DNA of 64,000 nucleotides, from positions 248,001 through 312,000 of the forward strand of contig NZ_FOET01000003.1 in NCBI RefSeq assembly GCF_900110735.1. Direction: 5' to 3'. The translations under genes were made by a program, and so were the position numbers. The first letter of the stretch is position 1, and every line of letters begins with the position of its first letter. The stretch is from Streptomyces radiopugnans (GTDB taxonomy: Bacteria; Actinomycetota; Actinomycetes; Streptomycetales; Streptomycetaceae). The notes under the pieces are model-generated. The model searched no databases. It was given only the letters and a program-made list of their open reading frames with translations, and was not told the DNA's origin. Shown here piece by piece: positions 10,619 through 19,881 of the stretch.

Positions 10619-11446
10619 TCAGCCGGCCGGCGGCAGCTCCAGCAGCCGCTCGATGACGGCGGCCACGCCGTCCTCCTCGTTGGCGGCCGTGCGGTGCGTG
10701 GTCGCGGCCAGCACCGCCGGATGGGCGTTGGCCATGGCGTACGAGGTGCCGGCCCAGGACAGCATCTCCAGGTCGTTGGGCATGTCGCCGAAGGCGACGA
10801 CCTCCTCGGCCGCCACCCCGCGCTGCGCGCAGCACCGGGCCAGGGTGCTGGCCTTGCTGACGCCGGGGCCGCTGACCTCCAGCAGTGCGCTCGGGCTGGA
10901 GCGGGTGAACTCCGCGTGGTGGCCCGCCGCCTCGCGCGCCATGCCCAGGAACTCGTCCGGAACCAGTTCGGTGTGGTGGGCCAGCAGCTTGAGCACCGGC
11001 TCGTCGGCGTACTCGGCCTCGTCCGCCAGCAGCTTCTCGGCCGGTGCGATCAGCGCGCCGGGGTCGAGGTGGAACTGCGGGTACTGCGGCTCGTAGTGGA
11101 TGCCTCCGGTCCGCTCGACCGCGAAGCTCACGTCGGGGGCGGCCGTCCGCAGTTCCTCGACCACGGTCAGCGCGGTCTCGCGCGGCAGCTCCCTGACCTG
11201 CACGATCCGCCGTCCCCGGTGCAGGTCGACGACGGCCGCGCCGTTGGCGCAGATCGCCAGACCGTGCCCGTGCACGTGGTCGCTGACCACGCCCATCCAG
11301 CGGGCCGGCCGCCCGGTGACGAAGAAGACCTCGATCCCGGCCTCCTCGGCGGCGGCGAGCGCCGCGACCGTGCGGTCGGAGACGGACTTGTCGTCGCGCA
11401 GCAGTGTGCCGTCCAGATCGGTGGCGATGAGGCGCGGGCGTGTCAT
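10619..11446 (-). CDS. HAD-superfamily (Cof-type) phosphatase
   Basis: A 275-residue HAD phosphatase of the Cof/IIB type. Motif I is DLDGTLL with the nucleophile Asp, motif II is the FFVTGRP segment, and motif IV is GDMPNDLEML with the metal-binding Asp pair. Such enzymes dephosphorylate sugar phosphates or flavin/PLP precursors. ATG 11446 is used; an ATG at 11479 would add 11 residues and neither has a clear ribosome site. A second HAD gene of the same type lies at 19882-20721, so the window has two paralogs. Confidence 0.88.
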   Translation of the reverse strand: MTRPRLIATDLDGTLLRDDKSVSDRTVAALAAAEEAGIEVFFVTGRPARWMGVVSDHVHGHGLAICANGAAVVDLHRGRRIVQVRELPRETALTVVEELRTAAPDVSFAVERTGGIHYEPQYPQFHLDPGALIAPAEKLLADEAEYADEPVLKLLAHHTELVPDEFLGMAREAAGHHAEFTRSSPSALLEVSGPGVSKASTLARCCAQRGVAAEEVVAFGDMPNDLEMLSWAGTSYAMANAHPAVLAATTHRTAANEEDGVAAVIERLLELPPAG

Positions 11447-11747
11447 CGGGGGCGCGGGAACATGGGTCACGCTCCCCATGGTCCCGCATATGCCCGCACA
11501 GGCGTGCGCCAAGGTGCCCGAATGAGCCACGGGGCGAACGCATCCGAAACCGGACGGACACGGACGGCCGAACTCATGGACATCCGGCCGTCCGCGCCGG
11601 GAGAACGCCACGACTCGTCCACGGGCCGCACCGGTCATGGCGCGAAACGCCCGCCGCTCGCCGCCCCGCCTCCGCCCACGGGACCGGCCCCGCCGCCGGC
11701 ACGGAGGAGGGCCCACCGCATGGGGCACGCCGGGGACCCGGCCCCAC

Positions 11748-12647
11748 TCATCCGAGCCGGGCGGCCGCCTCCGTGGCGATGCGCTCGAAGACGGCCTGGT
11801 CGGCGGCGAAGCCCGTGCCGGGGATCGGCCAGTGGACCGCGATCTCGGTGAAGCCCAGTTCGCGGTGGCGGCCCGCGAAGTCGACGAAGGCCTCCACCGA
11901 CTCCAGCGGCCCGTTCCGGTCCGGGGTGAAGCCGTGCAGCAGGACCTTGCCGAGCTCGGCCGCGTCCCGGCCGAGCTCCGCGCACGCCTCGCCGAGCCGC
12001 TCGACCTGCCCGCGCAGCGCGGCCACCGACTGCTCGGGCGTCCCGGTCTCGTACAGCTTCGGGTCGCCGGTGGTCACCCATGCCTGCCCGTACCGGGCGG
12101 CCAGCCTCATCCCGCGCGGCCCGGTGGCCGCCACCGCGAACGGCAGCCGGGGCCGCTGGACGCAGCCGGGGAGGTTCCGCACCTCCCTCGCCGAGTAGAA
12201 GGTGCCTCGCTGCGAGACCGAGCCCTCGGTCAGCAGCCGGTCCAGCAGCGGCACGAACTCGCCGAAGCGGTCGGCGCGCTCGCGCGGCGTCCACGGCTCC
12301 TGCCCGAGCGCGGTCGCGTCGAAGCCGCTGCCGCCCGCGCCGATCCCCAGGGTGATCCGGCCGCCCGAGATGTCGTCGAGCGAGATCAGCTCCTTGGCGA
12401 GCGTCACCGGGTGCCGGAAGTTGGGGGAGGTGACGAGGGTGCCCAGGCGCATCCGCTCCGTGACGCCCGCGGCGGCCGTCAGCGTGGGCACGGCACCGAA
12501 CCACGGCCCGTCGCGGAACGGGACGCGCCAGGACAGGTGGTCGTAGGTGTACGCGGCGTGGAAGCCGAGCTCCTCGGCGCGCCGCCACTTCGCGCGGCCC
12601 CCCTCGTGCCAGCGGTCGACGGGAAGGATCACGGTGCTCAGACGCAT
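11748..12647 (-). CDS. LLM-class (luciferase-like) F420/FMN oxidoreductase
   Basis: A luciferase-like monooxygenase-fold protein of 299 residues. The opening MRLSTVILPVDRW, the FHAAYTYDHLSWR strand and the block LGTLVTSPNFRHPVTLAKE followed by GGRITLGIGAGG are typical of the actinobacterial group that mostly binds coenzyme F420. The reaction is probably a hydride transfer to or from F420 on an unknown substrate. It lies downstream of kptA on the same strand with a 52-bp gap. Confidence 0.85.
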   Translation of the reverse strand: MRLSTVILPVDRWHEGGRAKWRRAEELGFHAAYTYDHLSWRVPFRDGPWFGAVPTLTAAAGVTERMRLGTLVTSPNFRHPVTLAKELISLDDISGGRITLGIGAGGSGFDATALGQEPWTPRERADRFGEFVPLLDRLLTEGSVSQRGTFYSAREVRNLPGCVQRPRLPFAVAATGPRGMRLAARYGQAWVTTGDPKLYETGTPEQSVAALRGQVERLGEACAELGRDAAELGKVLLHGFTPDRNGPLESVEAFVDFAGRHRELGFTEIAVHWPIPGTGFAADQAVFERIATEAAARLG

Positions 12648-12699
12648 GCCACGAGCCTACGTGCGGCACGCCGCCGGTCCCCGGCCGGGCGGCCCCGCG

Positions 12700-13248
12700 T
12701 CAGCCGGGCAGGCGCAGGTACTCCGGTGGTACCCGCGGCACCAGCCACACCCCGTTGTCGCTGACCCGGAACGTGTACCCGTCCCGGTGCATCGCCCCGG
12801 CGTCCACCACCAGCACCACCGGCTTCCCGCGCCGCGCGCCCACGGCGGCGGCCGTCTCGCGGTCGGGCGAGAGGTGGACGTCGTGACGCGCCATCGCCCG
12901 CAGGCCGTCCCGCCGGATATCCGCCACGTACCGCCCGACCGTCCCGTGGAAGAGGTACGGAGGCGGTTCGGCGGGGTGCAGGCCCAGATCCACGCCGACG
13001 GTGTGCCCCTGGGCGGCCCGGATGCGGTCCCGCTCGGGATCGAGTGTGAAGCGCCGCTTGTCGTTGGTGACGACGACCTCTTCCAACTCCTCGCGGGTGA
13101 GCCGGAAGCCGTTGCGCGCCGCGGCGTCCAGCAGTTCCCCGACACCCACCCAGCCGTGGGCGTCCAGGGTGAGCCCGATCCGCTCGGGAGCGTGCCGCAG
13201 ATGCCGTGCGACGTACTTCGAGATCCGCTTGCGGCGCCGGTCGTCCAT
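12700..13248 (-). CDS. kptA: RNA 2'-phosphotransferase Tpt1/KptA
   Basis: KptA/Tpt1, 182 residues, the usual length. In yeast this enzyme removes the splice-junction 2'-phosphate from tRNA using NAD+, giving ADP-ribose 1'',2''-cyclic phosphate. The conserved segments are visible: KYVARHLRHAPERIGL near the start, LFHGTVGRY, the MARHDVHLS segment and the C-terminal NGVWLVPRVPPEYL. The N-terminal winged-helix half and C-terminal ADP-ribosyltransferase half are both complete. ATG 13248 was chosen because homology begins at MDDRRRKRIS; the upstream frame is low complexity. Bacteria lack the eukaryotic splicing step, so the cellular role is unknown. Confidence 0.93.
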   Translation of the reverse strand: MDDRRRKRISKYVARHLRHAPERIGLTLDAHGWVGVGELLDAAARNGFRLTREELEEVVVTNDKRRFTLDPERDRIRAAQGHTVGVDLGLHPAEPPPYLFHGTVGRYVADIRRDGLRAMARHDVHLSPDRETAAAVGARRGKPVVLVVDAGAMHRDGYTFRVSDNGVWLVPRVPPEYLRLPG

Positions 13249-13321
13249 ATCCGGCCAGGGTGCCCCGGGACTCACCGCGGCGCACCTCGTTTTCACGTTC
13301 GCCGGGGCCGCCACCGCCTCC

Positions 13322-15217
13322 TCACGCCCGCACGTTGATCCGCGCGAAGGCCCGCAGGGCGCTCGGCGCCAGCCGGGCCAGCACCACACCGCCCCACGCC
13401 TCCAGGTTCACCGGGACCACCGCCTTGTTCCGGACGACCGAGCGCAGCACCGCGTCGGCGACCCTCTCCGGGGCGAACCTGCGGATCCGGTAGACCTGGA
13501 GGGCCCTCTTGCGGCGGCGTTCGGCGTCCCGCTCGTCGGTGCCGCGGAAGCGCGTGTCCTCGATGATCGAGGTGCTGACGATGCCGGGGCAGACCGCCGA
13601 GACCCCGATGTCCTCGCCGGCCAGGTCCGCGCGCAGCACCTGGCTGAGCATCAGCGCCCCCGCCTTGGAGGTGCAGTACGCGGGCAGGGCCCGGGAGGGC
13701 TCGTAGGCGGCGCAGGAGACGACGTTGACGATGTGGCCCCCCTGCCCCCGCTCGGACATCTGCCGCCCGAAGAGGCGGCAGCCGTGGATGACGCCCCACA
13801 GGTTGGAGCCCAGGACCGCCTCCCAGTCGTCCGCGGTGTGCTCCAGGAACGGCCCGGCCGCCGCGATCCCGGCGTTGTTGACCAGCACGTCCACCACGCC
13901 GTGCTCGGCGGCCACCTTCCGGGCCAGCGCCTCCATCGCCGCCCCGTCGGCGACGTCGACGGTCTCGGCCCACGCGCCCTGCGCGCCGGCCCGCCGGGCC
14001 AGCTCGGCCGTACGCGCCGCCTCCTCGCCCCGCATGTCCACGGCGACGACCCGGGCGCCGGCCCGGGCGAAGGCCAGCGCCGTCTCGCGGCCGATGCCCC
14101 GGGCCGCGCCGGTGACCAGCACCAGCAGGCCGCCGAAGTGCTCCGCGTACTCCTCCTGCCGTGCGCGCCCCCGGCGCCCGCGCAGGCCGCCGCGCCGTAC
14201 CGTCGCCGGTGCGCCCAGCTCACCGCTGCCTCCGCCGCCACCAGCGCCGCCGCGCGCCCCGTACGCCTCGCAGTCCTCGACGAACGAGCCGATCCAGGCG
14301 GCCAGCCGGTCGGGCCGGGTACGCGGCGCCCAGTGGCCGGCCGGCAGGGTGCGGCACGTCAGGCGGGGCGTCCACCGCTCCGCCTCGTCCCGCAGGGAGG
14401 GGGAGAGGAACGGGTCACCGGTCGGGGTGACGAGTTGCACGGGCACATGGGCGTAGGCGTCCTCGCGCGGCCGGCGCATCCGGGCCCGCACGTTGTCGCG
14501 GTACAGCCACAGGCCGTGCGCGGCGTCGCGCGGCAGCGAGGGCGCGGGGTGACCGTCGCCCGAGATGCCCTCGGAGCGCCGCAGCATGCCCGGCCAGGCC
14601 CTGCCCAGCGGCCCCCGCCAGGCCAGCTCGGGCAGGACGGGCACATGCATCGCGTACACGTACCAGGAGCGGGCGCCCTGCCCCAGCGCCTGGGCCAGGC
14701 GCCGCGGGGTGGGCCGGGTCAGCCGCCTGCGGAACCAGTGCCCGAAGTGGTCCAGGGACGGCCCGGACATCGAGGTGAAGGAGGCGATCCGGCCCCGGGT
14801 GCGCTCGGCCGTGGCGAACTCCCAGCCCTGCACCGAGCCCCAGTCGTGGCCGACCAGGTGCACCGGGTCGCGGGGGCTGACCGCGTCCGCGACCGCCAGG
14901 AAGTCACCGGTCAGCCGCTCCAGGGTGAAGCCGCCGCGCAGCGGCTTCGGGGCGGCGGACCGGCCGCAGCCGCGCACGTCGTACAGCACCACGTGGAAGC
15001 GGTCCGCCAGCCGTTCGGCCACCGGCGCCCAGACCTCCTTGGAGTCCGGGTAGCCGTGCAGCAGGACCACCGTGGGGCGGCGGCTCCCGTCCGCTCCCAC
15101 CGCCTCGCCCAGCTCGGCGACGCACAGCTCCACGCCGTCCGCTCCGGGAACGCGCCGCTCGCGCGCGCCCTCGAGACCCCTTGGCCCCGCCGGTCCCGAT
15201 CCCGCCGCCGCTTCCAT
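13322..15217 (-). CDS. EphD-like fusion: alpha/beta hydrolase + short-chain dehydrogenase
   Basis: A 631-residue two-domain protein. Residues about 20-315 are an alpha/beta hydrolase with an HGYPDSKEVW oxyanion motif and nucleophile elbow GHDWGS. Asp in place of Ser is characteristic of epoxide hydrolases and dehalogenases. Residues about 370-630 are a classical SDR: TGAARGIG cofactor motif, NNAG, and the YCTSK catalytic Tyr/Lys. A Gly-rich linker joins them. The same architecture is known in Mycobacterium tuberculosis EphD, linked to epoxide/mycolate metabolism; Streptomyces lacks mycolates, so the substrate here is open. ATG 15217 has GGGAGGAGAGG just upstream. Confidence 0.9.
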   Translation of the reverse strand: MEAAAGSGPAGPRGLEGARERRVPGADGVELCVAELGEAVGADGSRRPTVVLLHGYPDSKEVWAPVAERLADRFHVVLYDVRGCGRSAAPKPLRGGFTLERLTGDFLAVADAVSPRDPVHLVGHDWGSVQGWEFATAERTRGRIASFTSMSGPSLDHFGHWFRRRLTRPTPRRLAQALGQGARSWYVYAMHVPVLPELAWRGPLGRAWPGMLRRSEGISGDGHPAPSLPRDAAHGLWLYRDNVRARMRRPREDAYAHVPVQLVTPTGDPFLSPSLRDEAERWTPRLTCRTLPAGHWAPRTRPDRLAAWIGSFVEDCEAYGARGGAGGGGGSGELGAPATVRRGGLRGRRGRARQEEYAEHFGGLLVLVTGAARGIGRETALAFARAGARVVAVDMRGEEAARTAELARRAGAQGAWAETVDVADGAAMEALARKVAAEHGVVDVLVNNAGIAAAGPFLEHTADDWEAVLGSNLWGVIHGCRLFGRQMSERGQGGHIVNVVSCAAYEPSRALPAYCTSKAGALMLSQVLRADLAGEDIGVSAVCPGIVSTSIIEDTRFRGTDERDAERRRKRALQVYRIRRFAPERVADAVLRSVVRNKAVVPVNLEAWGGVVLARLAPSALRAFARINVRA

Positions 15218-15407
15218 AAGCGCCTCTCCTCCCGCCTCGCCCGGCACTCCCGTATCCCGGGTAGCCGGTCTCCCCGGCATGACACCGGATCCGACCGGGA
15301 CCTACCCCGCCGGAGGAGCCCTTAGGGGCATCTACGCCTCCAGTACGAGGAACAACCACGCCCCCGGGCTGACGTGACCGGCACGCCGCGGCACTACGGT
15401 CGGGGGC

Positions 15408-16445
15408 GTGACTGTGATCGCGACCGAAAGCCTCAGCAAGCGGTACCCACGGGTGACCGCGCTCGACCGGCTCACCATGCAGATCGAACCCGGGGTGACC
15501 GGACTGGTGGGCGCCAACGGCGCGGGCAAGTCCACCCTGATCAAGATCCTCCTGGGACTGGCCCCGGCCAGCGAGGGCAATGCCTCCGTGCTCGGCCTGG
15601 ACGTGGCCACCGAGGGCGGCGCCATCCGCGAGCGCGTCGGGTACATGCCCGAGCACGACTGCCTGCCGCCCGACGTGTCGGCGACCGAGTTCGTCGTCCA
15701 CATGGCGCGGATGTCCGGCCTGCCCGCCTCCGCCGCCCGCGAGCGCACCGCCGACACCCTGCGCCACGTCGGCCTCTACGAGGAGCGCTACCGCCCCATG
15801 GGCGGCTACTCGACGGGCATGAAGCAGCGGGTCAAGCTGGCCCAGGCGCTCGTCCACGATCCGCGGCTGGTGCTGCTGGACGAGCCGACCAACGGTCTCG
15901 ACCCGGTCGGCCGCGACGACATGCTCGGCCTGATCCGCCGAGTCCACACCGACTTCGGCATCTCGGTGCTGGTCACCTCCCACCTGCTGGGCGAGCTGGA
16001 GCGCACCTGCGACCACGTCGTGGTCATCGACGGCGGGAAGCTGCTGCGCTCCTCCTCCACCGCCAGCTTCACCCAGGAGACGACCACCCTGGCCGTCGAG
16101 GTCACCGACACCGACGCCCACCCCGACGGCACCGCCGCCCTGCGCGCCGCCCTGACCGGGGCCGGGCTCACCGTGGCGCCTCCCGGCGCGGGCGGCGAGG
16201 GCCTGCCGGGCGCCGGTCACGTGCTGCTGGTCGAGGCGGGCTCCGAGGCCGTCCACGACACCGTCCGCGACACGGTCGCGGAGCTGGGTCTGGGCCTGGT
16301 CCGCATGGAGCAGCGCAGGCACCGCATCGCCGAGGTCTTCCAGACGCCCGGCACCGCGTCCGGCACCGCCGGCACCACCGAGCAGGCCGCGGAGCAGGCC
16401 GCCGAGAAGAGCACGCAGAAGGGAGGCAGCACCGATGCGGCCTGA
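15408..16445 (+). CDS. ABC transporter ATP-binding protein (pair 1)
   Basis: A 345-residue ABC ATPase. Walker A is GANGAGKST, the signature region reads GGYSTGMKQRVKLAQALVHDPRL, and Walker B is LVLLDEPTNGLDPVGRDDM, followed by the switch His in VTSHLLGELE. It is of the drug/bacteriocin/gliding-export type that works with a separate polytopic permease. The last 40 residues are a Thr/Ala/Glu-rich tail. GTG 15408 is the start. The permease gene begins 11 bp before this gene's stop, so translation is coupled. Confidence 0.92.
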   Translation: MTVIATESLSKRYPRVTALDRLTMQIEPGVTGLVGANGAGKSTLIKILLGLAPASEGNASVLGLDVATEGGAIRERVGYMPEHDCLPPDVSATEFVVHMARMSGLPASAARERTADTLRHVGLYEERYRPMGGYSTGMKQRVKLAQALVHDPRLVLLDEPTNGLDPVGRDDMLGLIRRVHTDFGISVLVTSHLLGELERTCDHVVVIDGGKLLRSSSTASFTQETTTLAVEVTDTDAHPDGTAALRAALTGAGLTVAPPGAGGEGLPGAGHVLLVEAGSEAVHDTVRDTVAELGLGLVRMEQRRHRIAEVFQTPGTASGTAGTTEQAAEQAAEKSTQKGGSTDAA

Positions 16446-17376
16446 CACCGGCAACCACCCCGGCACCCATCCCGGAGCCGCCGTCCCCGCCCAGCGCGGC
16501 GAGGACGCCAGCATCCACAACATCGGCTACCGCCACTACGACGGCCCCCGTCTGGGCCGCTCCTACGCCCGGTGGTCGCTGCTGGTCCAGTCCCTGCGCG
16601 GCGCGTACGGCCTGGGCCGCTCGGCGAAGTCCAAGGTGCTGCCGTTCATCCTGCTGGCCGTGATGGTCCTGCCCGCGGGCGCCATGGTCGCGATCACCAT
16701 CGTCACCGGCGCCGACGAACTGCCGCTGCGGTACACCGACTACGTGCTGGTGATGCAGCCGGTCATCGGCCTCTACCTCGCCGCCCAGGCCCCCCAGTCG
16801 GTCTCCCTGGACCTGCGCTTCCGCACCGTGCCGCTGTACTTCTCCCGCCCGATCGAGCGCGTCGACTACGTGGGGGCCAAGTACGCGGCCATGACCGCGG
16901 CGCTGTTCCTGTTCACCTCCCTGCCGCTGGTGGTGCTGTACGCGGGCGGGCTGCTGGCGAAGCTCGGCTTCGCCGACCAGACCACGCAGTTCCTCCAGGG
17001 GCTGGGCTCCACCGCGGTGTTCTCCGTGCTCCACGCGGGCATCGGCCTGCTGGTCGCCGCGCTCACCCCGCGCCGGGGCTTCGGTGTCGCCGCGGTCATC
17101 GCGGTGCTCACCATCCCCTACTTCGCGGTCACCACCGTCCAGGCGGTCGCCGAGTTCCAGGCGGGCAGCGCCACCGCCGTCACCTGGCTCGGCCTGGCCT
17201 CCCCCGGCACGCTCGTCGACGGCATCCAGTCGGCGTTCCTCGGCGGCACCTCCGGCTTCCCCGGCTTCCACGAGCCCGGCACCGCCGCGGCGGCCGTCTA
17301 CGTCCTGGTCACCCTCGCCCTGATCGCCGGCTGCTGGGCGGCGCTGATGGCCCGCTACCGCAAGGCGGGCCTGTGA
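16435..17376 (+). CDS. ABC transporter permease (pair 1)
   Basis: An ABC-2-type permease of 313 residues with about six hydrophobic helices between residues 70 and 305. It has a hydrophilic N-terminal arm with the conserved segment IGYRHYDGPRLGRSY. It overlaps the upstream ATPase gene by 11 bp and should form its membrane channel. Exported substrate unknown; export rather than import is inferred from the absence of a binding protein. Confidence 0.88.
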   Translation: MRPDTGNHPGTHPGAAVPAQRGEDASIHNIGYRHYDGPRLGRSYARWSLLVQSLRGAYGLGRSAKSKVLPFILLAVMVLPAGAMVAITIVTGADELPLRYTDYVLVMQPVIGLYLAAQAPQSVSLDLRFRTVPLYFSRPIERVDYVGAKYAAMTAALFLFTSLPLVVLYAGGLLAKLGFADQTTQFLQGLGSTAVFSVLHAGIGLLVAALTPRRGFGVAAVIAVLTIPYFAVTTVQAVAEFQAGSATAVTWLGLASPGTLVDGIQSAFLGGTSGFPGFHEPGTAAAAVYVLVTLALIAGCWAALMARYRKAGL

Positions 17377-17477
17377 CGGCCGGGTACCGGGCGGAGAGGG
17401 CCCGGACGGCGGCGATCCGGACGGTGAGGGGCCGGACGGCGAAGGATCGGACGAGGAACGAGAAGGCGGCCTGACCC

Positions 17478-18395
17478 ATGACCACCATCCGCATCGACCA
17501 TGTGTCCCGCTGGTTCGGCAACGTGGTCGCCGTCAACGACGTGACCATGGACATCGGCCCGGGCGTCACCGGGCTGCTCGGCCCCAACGGCGCGGGCAAG
17601 TCCACGCTGATCAACATGATGGGCGGCTTCCTGGCGCCCTCCACCGGATCCGTCACCCTCGACGGCGCGGCGATCTGGCGCAACGAGCAGGTCTACCGGG
17701 AGATCGGCGTCGTCCCCGAGCGTGAGGCGATGTACGACTTCCTCACCGGCCGCGAGTTCGTGCTGGCCAACGCCGAGCTGCACGGCCTGCCCGACGCGGG
17801 CGAGGCCGCGCGGCGGGCCCTGGCCACCGTGGAGATGGAGTACGCCCAGGACCGGAAGGTCTCCACCTACAGCAAGGGCATGCGGCAGCGCGTGAAGATG
17901 GCCTCCGCGCTCGTCCACGACCCGTCCGTGCTGCTGCTGGACGAGCCGTTCAACGGCATGGACCCGCGCCAGCGCATGCAGCTGATGGAACTGCTGCGGC
18001 GGATGGGCGCCGAGGGCCGCACGGTGCTGTTCTCCTCCCACATCCTGGAGGAGGTCGAGCAGCTCGCCTCCCACATCGAGGTGGTCGTCGCGGGGCGGCA
18101 CGCGGCTTCCGGCGACTTCCGGCGCATCCGCCGGCTGATGACCGACCGCCCCCACCGCTATCTGGTGCGGTCCAGCGACGACCGCGCGCTGGCCGCCGCG
18201 CTGATCGCCGACCCCAGCACGGCGGGCATCGAACTCGACTGGTCCGAACGCGCCCTGCGCGTCCAGGCGATCGACTTCGCGCGCTTCACCGAGCAGCTCC
18301 CGCGCATCGCCCGCGAGCACGGGATCCGGCTCCTCACGGTCTCGCCCTCGGACGAGTCCCTGGAGAGCGTCTTCTCCTACCTCGTCACGGCCTGA
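17478..18395 (+). CDS. ABC transporter ATP-binding protein (pair 2)
   Basis: A 305-residue ABC ATPase paralogous to the one at 15408. It shows Walker A GPNGAGKST, signature STYSKGMRQRVKMASALVHDP and Walker B VLLLDEPFNGMDPRQR. Pro-Phe-Asn-Gly replaces the more common Pro-Thr-Asn-Gly, a known variant in this family. It is followed after 59 bp by its permease. The 100-bp gap before it contains GGACGGCG-type repeats and no gene. The two pairs probably form one operon of related exporters, or one heteromeric transporter. Confidence 0.92.
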   Translation: MTTIRIDHVSRWFGNVVAVNDVTMDIGPGVTGLLGPNGAGKSTLINMMGGFLAPSTGSVTLDGAAIWRNEQVYREIGVVPEREAMYDFLTGREFVLANAELHGLPDAGEAARRALATVEMEYAQDRKVSTYSKGMRQRVKMASALVHDPSVLLLDEPFNGMDPRQRMQLMELLRRMGAEGRTVLFSSHILEEVEQLASHIEVVVAGRHAASGDFRRIRRLMTDRPHRYLVRSSDDRALAAALIADPSTAGIELDWSERALRVQAIDFARFTEQLPRIAREHGIRLLTVSPSDESLESVFSYLVTA

Positions 18396-18454
18396 GAACG
18401 CCCGGGCCGCCCGAGAACCCCGAGACCGCCTGAGAACCAAGGAGCCCCACACCG

Positions 18455-19174
18455 ATGTACGACCCCACGGTCGCCCGGCTCACCTACCGGGCCCTGCTCG
18501 GCCGACGCCGGGCGCTGATCCTGTTCGTCCTGCCCGTCGTACTGATCGTGATCTCCGTCGCGGTCCGCCTCCTGGTCGGGGCCGACGACGCCGTCGCCAA
18601 CCAGGTGCTCGGCGGCTTCGCGCTGGCCACCATGGTCCCGCTGATCGGCGTGATCGCCGGGACCGGCGCGATCGGCCCGGAGATCGACGACGGCTCGATC
18701 GTCTACCTGCTGGCCAAGCCGCTGAAGCGGCCGACGATCATCCTCACCAAGCTGACCGTCGCCGTCGGCGTCACCATGGTGTTCTCCGCCGTCCCCATGC
18801 TGATCGCCGGGTTCGTCCTCAACGGCAACAGCCAACAGATCGCCGTCGCCTACGCTGTCGCCGCGGTCGCCGCCTCCGTCGCCTACAGCGCGCTCTTCCT
18901 GCTGCTGGGCACGGTCAGCCGGCAGGCCGTCGTCTTCGGCCTGGTCTACGCCCTGATCTGGGAGGCGCTGATCGGCAGCCTCGTACCCGGCGCCCGGACC
19001 CTCAGCGTCCAGCAGTGGGCCCTGGCGCTGGCCGAGAAGACCGCGCCGGGCGCGGGCATCACCTCCGACGTCGGACTGCCGGTCGCCGCGGTGCTGCTGG
19101 CGGTGGTGACCGTCGCCGGCGCCTGGTACGCCGGGCGGAAGCTGCGCACCCTCACCCTCGCCGGCGAGGAGTGA
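18455..19174 (+). CDS. ABC transporter permease (pair 2)
   Basis: An ABC-2-type permease of 239 residues with six hydrophobic helices. It has the DDGSIVYLLAKPLKRPTIIL motif that is common in the amphipathic cytoplasmic loop of this group. The gene lies directly after the pair-2 ATPase and ends the transporter run. Substrate unknown. Confidence 0.88.
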   Translation: MYDPTVARLTYRALLGRRRALILFVLPVVLIVISVAVRLLVGADDAVANQVLGGFALATMVPLIGVIAGTGAIGPEIDDGSIVYLLAKPLKRPTIILTKLTVAVGVTMVFSAVPMLIAGFVLNGNSQQIAVAYAVAAVAASVAYSALFLLLGTVSRQAVVFGLVYALIWEALIGSLVPGARTLSVQQWALALAEKTAPGAGITSDVGLPVAAVLLAVVTVAGAWYAGRKLRTLTLAGEE

Positions 19175-19190
19175 CCGGGCGCCGACCACC

Positions 19191-19235
19191 GCGCACCGGA
19201 ACACCGCGCACCGGAACACCGCGCACCGGAACACC
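19191..19235. repeat. Three perfect 15-bp tandem repeats
   Basis: The unit GCGCACCGGAACACC is repeated three times without change at 19191-19205, 19206-19220 and 19221-19235, and degenerate pieces continue to about 19270. It lies between the ABC permease stop and the MarR gene. It may be slippage-prone spacer DNA or an array of operator half-sites. Confidence 0.75.
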
Positions 19236-19270
19236 ACGCGCCGCGCACCGCGTACGGGCACCGCGCACCG

Positions 19271-19297
19271 AGGCCGGAGGGCACCGCCCTCCGGCCT
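19271..19297. terminator. 12-bp hairpin before the MarR gene
   Basis: Perfect arms 19271-19282 and 19286-19297 with a 3-nt loop, ending 14 bp before the MarR start codon. It is probably the terminator of the ABC operon; it could also act as an attenuator or operator for the regulator. Confidence 0.65.
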
Positions 19298-19311
19298 CGT
19301 ACGCTGGAAGC

Positions 19312-19782
19312 ATGGGCACGACACGGTGGCTGGACGACGAAGAGCAGCGGACCTGGCGGGCGTTCCTGGCGGCCACCCAGCGCGTACGCGAGGAACTGGA
19401 CCGGCAGCTGCAGCGCGACGCCGGGATGCCGCTGGCGTACTACCAGATCCTGGCCATGCTCTCCGAGGCGCCCGAGCGCACCCTGACCATGAGCCGGCTC
19501 GCCCGGACCACCCGCTCCTCGGCCAGCAGGCTCTCCCACGCGGTCGCCCGGCTGGAGGCCAAGGGATGGGTCAGCAGGTGCCAGCACCCGGCCGACCACC
19601 GCACCACCCTGGCCACGCTGACCGACGAGGGGCTGGCCGAGCTGGAGGGCATCGCGCCCGGCCACGTGGAGCAGGTCCGGCTCTCCCTGTTCGACAACCT
19701 CACCTCCGAGCAGACCCGGCAGCTCCACGAGATCTGCCGGGCGGTGCTGGAGGGCGCCGGCGAGGGTCCGGCACCGGGCTGA
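19312..19782 (+). CDS. MarR-family transcriptional regulator
   Basis: A 156-residue MarR winged-helix regulator. The DNA-binding core reads LTMSRLARTTRSSASRLSHAVARLEAKGWVSRC followed by the wing DHRTTLATLTDEG, the typical DxR wing motif. N- and C-terminal helices give the dimer domain. It probably responds to a small phenolic or lipophilic ligand and may control the upstream exporters, though that link is only positional. The ATG is preceded by GGAAG only 1 nt away and by a TACGCT hexamer, so leaderless translation is possible. Confidence 0.92.
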   Translation: MGTTRWLDDEEQRTWRAFLAATQRVREELDRQLQRDAGMPLAYYQILAMLSEAPERTLTMSRLARTTRSSASRLSHAVARLEAKGWVSRCQHPADHRTTLATLTDEGLAELEGIAPGHVEQVRLSLFDNLTSEQTRQLHEICRAVLEGAGEGPAPG

Positions 19783-19881
19783 CCCGAGCCGTTCCAGCCG
19801 ACCCGAGGTGACCTGAGCCGCCCCAAGCCGACCCGAACCGACCCGGCGCCCTTCCGCGCACGGCGCTCACGGGCCGGCGGG

